Source: Halisarca cf. caerulea
Lineage: Eukaryota > Porifera > Demospongiae > Chondrillida > Halisarcidae
DNA length: 64,000 nt
Assembly: GCA_963170055.1 (NCBI GenBank)
Contig: CAUJGJ010000040.1
Location: forward strand, 791,401-855,400
Direction of reading: 5' to 3'
Positions 59,723 to 64,000 of the stretch are shown here, piece after piece; position 1 is the first letter of the stretch, and the number at the start of each line of letters is the position of its first letter. The notes beneath the pieces are model-generated. The model did not search any database and was not told the origin of the DNA. It was given only the letters and a program-made list of their open reading frames with translations. The position numbers and the translations under genes were made by a program.

Positions 59723-61684
59723 TATTACCTTCTTGAATCATACAACTGGTATAACTGTTTCAATTGGATTTATATTTTGTCCGCACAGCATCATAAGTTA
59801 AGCAAAGTCCACTCTTTCATTTCATGGTTAGTTTTGTCTCTGTTGGAGACCGCCTGCATGTCCGCATTTTGAGATTTATTACATAAAGCACAACTCGTTC
59901 TGCATCATTTTTATTTCTCTGCATATGACGTCTGGTCTATTTATGCAACTTAGTATTTCAATAAATACCAGTACATCATAAAACTGTCGTGAAAGTGAAC
60001 ATATACTGTTGCTATGAGGTTAAAACACGATGTATTTGTGGTGCCTTTTATGTGGCAGCCAAAGCATTTGAATGAGCCTTTGTAATTATACCATGTGCTT
60101 TTCTTAGATTCTTAGTTTGACTTTTCCTTGGGTTTGCTTTATTAAGCTTAAAGGGAACGTAGCCAATAGTCTTCAAACTTCACCAACGTTAACAAAGAGC
60201 AAGAACCGCTGAGAAAACTACAGTTCACCTGCTAGATCTTGTCAGTTCATCTGGAGAGATTGAAATACTAACTATACCTATAGGATAAAGAACTAAGACA
60301 CAATTTCATTCGTTAGGAGGGGGAAAAATTTGCAAAACAAGAGAGGAAAATTGTTGCACATTCTTTAAGTAAAGACTGTGAATTTTTCTATCCATGAAAA
60401 TTTGACCCCAAAAATGAGGCTCACCGCAAATTTTATGTACTGGGAAAATGTCCTGACGTACAGTATTGTTCTAGATGTTCTGGTCACTTCAGATCAAAGT
60501 AAAAGCAATATTGGGGCCACATTCTAGCAGCCTGGAAATGATTTCCCAATCATCTTATCAAATTTCCAATTTTAGTATGGTCTACCACCTATGGTAAATT
60601 TTTTTGTTGTGGAAGCTCTAGAAAGTATATATGGCAGTCAAGAATTGAATTCGCATGTTATTTTGGAGGTTAATTATGAGAAAAATGCGATCAAAGTTTA
60701 CGGTAGGATACGTGCTAGGGCATTAGGAACATGTATTCATATTGGGTATCATTGTGTAGAACAACGAAAGACCTTTACTTTGGTCTTGGATAGCATGTGG
60801 GAGACGTGAGAACAGGTACGAAGAAGAAGCGATCCGAAGAAGGAAGTTTACCGCATACGCCTACCGACAAGGAAGGAGTAATATTGCACGATTCTTCTAG
60901 CTCTCCTGCGATCTTAGCCCTTCTATCAGACTACATACAACTTCTGTCCTCCACTTGAAGTCCAATATGTCTTCTTCGAAGAGAAACCCCCGACGTGAAA
61001 CGGTGTTGACAACTTTTCAAAAGGAAAGAGCCCTGTATAGTTTTTGTAGTTCAGACACATCCATACTTGCAGATGATCTTTTCTCTCTATCTATTTCCCT
61101 TTACTATTTGCATCTTCTTTACTTCTATTATGCATGTATGAGCCATGTATTTATGTTGTACTATGTATGCATGCCAGCAGACATTTGAATAGCAGTACTT
61201 AATTGTCCACATTAGATGTATGACAGACAAACATGTACACTATATAACTTTGCAAATGTCATTGTAATTTACTAGTACAGGAGGGTCCACTCCAGGTGAA
61301 AGTCATGCACCAATACTCACTTTTGCAAACGAGAAAAAGATCAAATAACAAGTATCACTAATACTAGGTACTTTGGAACTATTTTAGGAAATAGAATACT
61401 GAAACGTTCTAAACATCCGGAATAATCGTTCTACTCCACACACAGTGCCTTGCGGAGGCCATTTTTCTCACATCATTAATATTCATAATGCCGTCCAAGA
61501 AAATTGCGTATCTACCCAGTTGTTCTAAGAGCTGTAACTTTGCAATGACTGGAAGTTTGTCTTCAAAACTTTGTACAAACCTAAATGAAAGCCTGTTTAA
61601 TCATAAAATGTGAAAAAACGAATTTCGTCAAACCGAGCTAAAATGTGATTTCAATCCTCGACTGCCACATGTAGTACTTGTTTG
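59723..61684. other. intergenic or intronic, no gene supported
   Basis: Several short open frames (for example 60800-60955 and 60955-61188, +) lack start, splice or domain support. May be the 3' flank of the exon at 61685-61971. Confidence 0.35.
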
Positions 61685-61971
61685 CTACACATCACCTTCT
61701 TGGGGTACTGTAGCACATTGTAACTCACTGTCCATGGTTTCAAAAATTTCTGTGTTGGATTCTGTTGCTAAAGCTTGTAATCTCTCAGCACTGTTGATAT
61801 TTCCACCGATAGAATTTTCATAGCAGCCCTGGGAGGTGTTGTTCCTTTTACGAAGTTGCAAGATCAAGAAGAATATGAGAATCATACTCCCTATTACTCC
61901 AATGGAAATTAGTACCAAGATGATAGGTACAGCAATGAGCAAAGGAAGGAGTGGGTTAGGGAGATCTGTGG
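61685..61971 (-). CDS. orphan terminal exon: transmembrane segment plus cytoplasmic tail
   Basis: Acceptor TTTTCAG is followed in phase 1 by TDLPNPLLP, then a hydrophobic run (LLIAVPIILVLISIGVIG through ILIFFLILQL) and the stop-transfer RKR. The cytoplasmic tail (CYENSIGGNINSAERL...TEIFETMDSEL...) ends at TAG 61685-61687. The same strand, phase rule and layout as the TM exon of the Ig/FN3 receptor suggest the 3' end of another type I receptor. The ectodomain exons would lie at higher coordinates; none was found before the window ends. Confidence 0.62.
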
Positions 61972-62541
61972 CTGAAAATTAAAAGATATAAAGCACAGTA
62001 ACATGAAATGAAGCTTAACTCCATCACTGCAAGCACCTACAAGTATTTATTGCCCTAAGTGTTCTTATATAGTGTGTATGAATACAATTTTAACCCTCAC
62101 TTTACAGTAAATAATTGCCCTTTGGTCCTTGTACTACAGAACGTTCTGGCAGAAAATAAGCCTTGTCTAAATTTTGTGCATTACTAATTTTAGTTATTTA
62201 GTCATTAAGGCTTTCTGATACCTTTGAGCACCAATATCGCCATCCCTTAGAGATATTGTCTAGGAAGAACAGGTTAATGGTAAAGAACTGAGAAGAAGTA
62301 TAAAAGACAAAGCATTGGATAACAGTGCAACTGTCTAAATTGTACAATTACTGTTCCATGGTACCATCAATTTGGGCAAATCTGTTGGTAGATGAGCGTG
62401 GAAACAGCTGGGGCAGTAGTTTGCATTGCAAGTAAGCATCCATATGTTGTCTCCATGACTCTTTTGCCTTTCTATCCATTGTAAAAGTCCCCCTAAATTT
62501 AAAACCTGTCATCTTATTATCTCTAGAAAGAGCCATTAATG

Positions 62542-62577
62542 TAAGGTCATCAGGAGATTATCTCCTGATGACCTTTT
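62542..62577. other. near-perfect palindrome
   Basis: AAGGTCATCAGGAGAT, one central T, then the exact complement ATCTCCTGATGACCTT. Possibly the fused ends of a small element; no other copy seen. Confidence 0.7.
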
Positions 62578-63001
62578 ACATCAAAGGAGCCGCCTGAGCA
62601 GTAGATTTTGTTACTGCGCCAAGCAAAGGTCAAGGCAGTAACCTACTAAGTGCCCAGCTTGCAATAGCAATCAGAAGTTGTCACTAAATACGTAAAAGTC
62701 ACAATAACAACCTGTACACTGAATAACAGTGTAGCTGCCTTTAATCCCTTATTGACGGAAGACCACTCAAGTGGCTCTTAACACATCTTGCACCATGCGC
62801 CGTATGCGCCCTACTTCCGGTCACGCTTCTCAGTACCATGCGCCGTATGCGCCCTGATCACGTTAAGCAAACTTCAATCGACTTTTCCCCTGTTACTTTC
62901 TATAGTAACCATTAGTAAGGCTTACATCAGTAGAAAGCCTAAAAATAGATCTTTCGAATGATGTATAGAAAACAATATGTTGCAATTCGAAATTCTAAAG
63001 A

Positions 63002-63345
63002 ACAAGTAATTCGAGTTAAAAACTCGTGGGGGCTGCCGCCCCACGCACTCGAATCACTTGCAAAGTATTGGAGTGTAAGTGCACAGCTGAACATTCATTG
63101 AACATACTGTTTAATGTAACTGGACGATTGTTTTGAAAACAATTGCCATATTTGGCAATTGTTTTCAAAACAATTCCTATAACTCATTTCTGTATAAATT
63201 CATTCTTCTCTATTACTATTATATAAATTCTCTATTATAAGACTTTTCTTCAAATCCATATTATATATATATATATATATCGGACGAGCGTTACACACCG
63301 GAAGTCCAAATGAAAACAATATAGGGGCTGCCTGTGGCAGCCCCT
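63002..63345 (+). mobile_element. hairpin-rich repeat (family X), 344 bp
   Basis: Starts ACAAGTAATTCGAGTTAAAA and ends TGCCTGTGGCAGCCCCT. It contains at least three strong hairpins: GGGGGCTGCCGCCCC, GAAAACAATTGCC/GGCAATTGTTTTC and GGGGCTGCC/GGCAGCCCC, plus a TA tract. Ends are not inverted and no target duplication was found. Copies at 3955-4323 and 4563-4929. Confidence 0.7.
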
Positions 63346-63487
63346 AAAAATGGCTGAAAATAATAGTTGCAGAAATTACTAAATAAACACTGACTCAGAA
63401 TTTTCTAAACTTAGAAATACAGAGGTTATAAAAGAAACAGGTAAAAAAGGCATGCATTATAGATAAATACAGTGAATAGTAGTACAG

Positions 63488-64000
63488 ATGGAGTCTTCAG
63501 GTATGGGAATCGATGATCTTCTGAGCAATAGTGCCGAGCTGTTTGCCATAACGTGCCTTCACCGGAAGTGACCTGCATGGAGAAGAAGACAGTGATGGCA
63601 GTGCAGATGAAATTGAAGAGTATTTGAAAGAACTAGAGCTACATGAAGAGGAAAACATGGACTTTGATCCTACTATAGAGTCCCCTATGCGCTCAAGTAC
63701 ACCTGTAAGAGGCACGGACGCAGATGAGGATGAACCTACAATCGTAACAACCACGGATGACATCCACAATGAACAGGAACCTATCCCACATGACATGCCA
63801 ACTACATGGTCAGATTCATTCACTCCATTGATAGTTGAACCGTTTATCCCTACAACCAAAGGTCTTGTGCAAGGATTGCAATCAGCAACAACAGCACTGG
63901 ATGTCTTCAAAATGGTTTTTGACGTGAGTCTCTTTGACAAGGTAGCTGAGGAGACAAACAGGTATGCAGCTCAAAAACAGCAGACACAACCTGACCCTGT
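63488..64000 (+). CDS. piggyBac-like transposase N-terminus, partial, possibly frameshifted
   Basis: From 63564 an open + frame runs to the window end: acidic GEEDSDGSADEIEEYLKEL, then DVFKMVFDVSLFDKVAEETN and RYAAQKQQTQPDP. The LF-x-x-(I/V)-A-x-x-TN-x-YA-x-Q pattern is the start of the piggyBac transposase domain (compare FCYLADQTNLYAAQKKRG in the intact element). The upstream ATG frame at 63488 (MESSGMGIDDLLSNSAELF) is one base out and stops at 63569, so there is either a frameshift or a short intron near 63550-63565. The catalytic part is outside the window. Confidence 0.65.

Larger units (their letters stand above)
62745..64000 (+). mobile_element. 5' part of a piggyBac-like element (runs off window)
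   Basis: After TTAA (62741-62744) comes TCCCTTATTGACGGAAGACC followed by ACTCAAGTGG, matching the TIR of the element at 49248 (CCCTTTAACGACTGAAGACC followed by ACTTTAGTGA). A duplicated ACCATGCGCCGTATGCGCCC follows at 62791 and 62835. The family X repeat sits between the TIR and the transposase frame. The right half is outside the window. Confidence 0.6.

Noticed and set aside
62348..62536. - strand frame with TMDRKAKESWRQHMDAYLQ
   Set aside because: Plausible composition but no recognisable family, start or splice site. May be an exon or transposon piece; left uncalled.
63497..63940. 147-codon Ser-rich frame on the - strand
   Set aside because: Antisense shadow of the piggyBac-like N-terminal coding region on +, which has recognisable family sequence.

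Overview
This is eukaryotic, animal DNA: AT-rich, with spliced genes, long (TA)n and (CA)n microsatellites, and extracellular-domain exons bounded by phase-1 introns. The exon families (trefoil/P-type, Ig, FN3) and the very high load of nested DNA transposons and MITEs suggest an invertebrate. A sponge or cnidarian is plausible, but the sequence alone does not settle it. No rRNA, tRNA, CRISPR or bacterial-type features were seen. | Layout. (1) 0.8-26.7 kb is a large, decayed inverted duplication. Each arm carries a seven-exon gene for a secreted 160-aa protein with three trefoil domains: 3372-8592 on + and 13165-22655 on -, convergent, with identical exon lengths. The arms differ by transposon insertions, so each serves as the empty-site control for the other. 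The - arm holds a 4.8-kb pogo-type transposon (15693-20531) that carries a Ulp1-like cysteine protease gene and a broken DDE transposase. (2) 26.7-32.2 kb is intergenic: MITE fragments, microsatellites and no convincing gene. (3) 32261-40519 (-) is a complete nine-exon gene for a single-pass receptor: signal peptide, two Ig, two FN3, Ser/Thr stalk, TM and a tyrosine-motif cytoplasmic tail (710 aa). (4) 41-54 kb is nested MITEs, a decayed Tigger fragment, an orphan receptor-tail exon (47973-48127, -) and a trefoil relic. (5) 54909-59722 is a four-level transposon nest: a Tigger relic holds a MITE, which holds an apparently intact piggyBac element (CDS 56004-57818) and another MITE. (6) 59.7-64 kb has a second orphan TM/tail exon (61685-61971, -) and the 5' end of another piggyBac-like element that runs off the window. 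| Common thread. Much of the non-genic sequence belongs to one group of about 0.77-1.05-kb elements. They have CGCAGGT(A/G) ends, subterminal hairpins and 2-bp target duplications whose sequence varies from copy to copy (TA, CA, TC, TT, AT, AA). Several are dated relative to each other by nesting, and some by exact empty sites. The host genes seen are all secreted or cell-surface proteins built from shuffled phase-1 domain exons.
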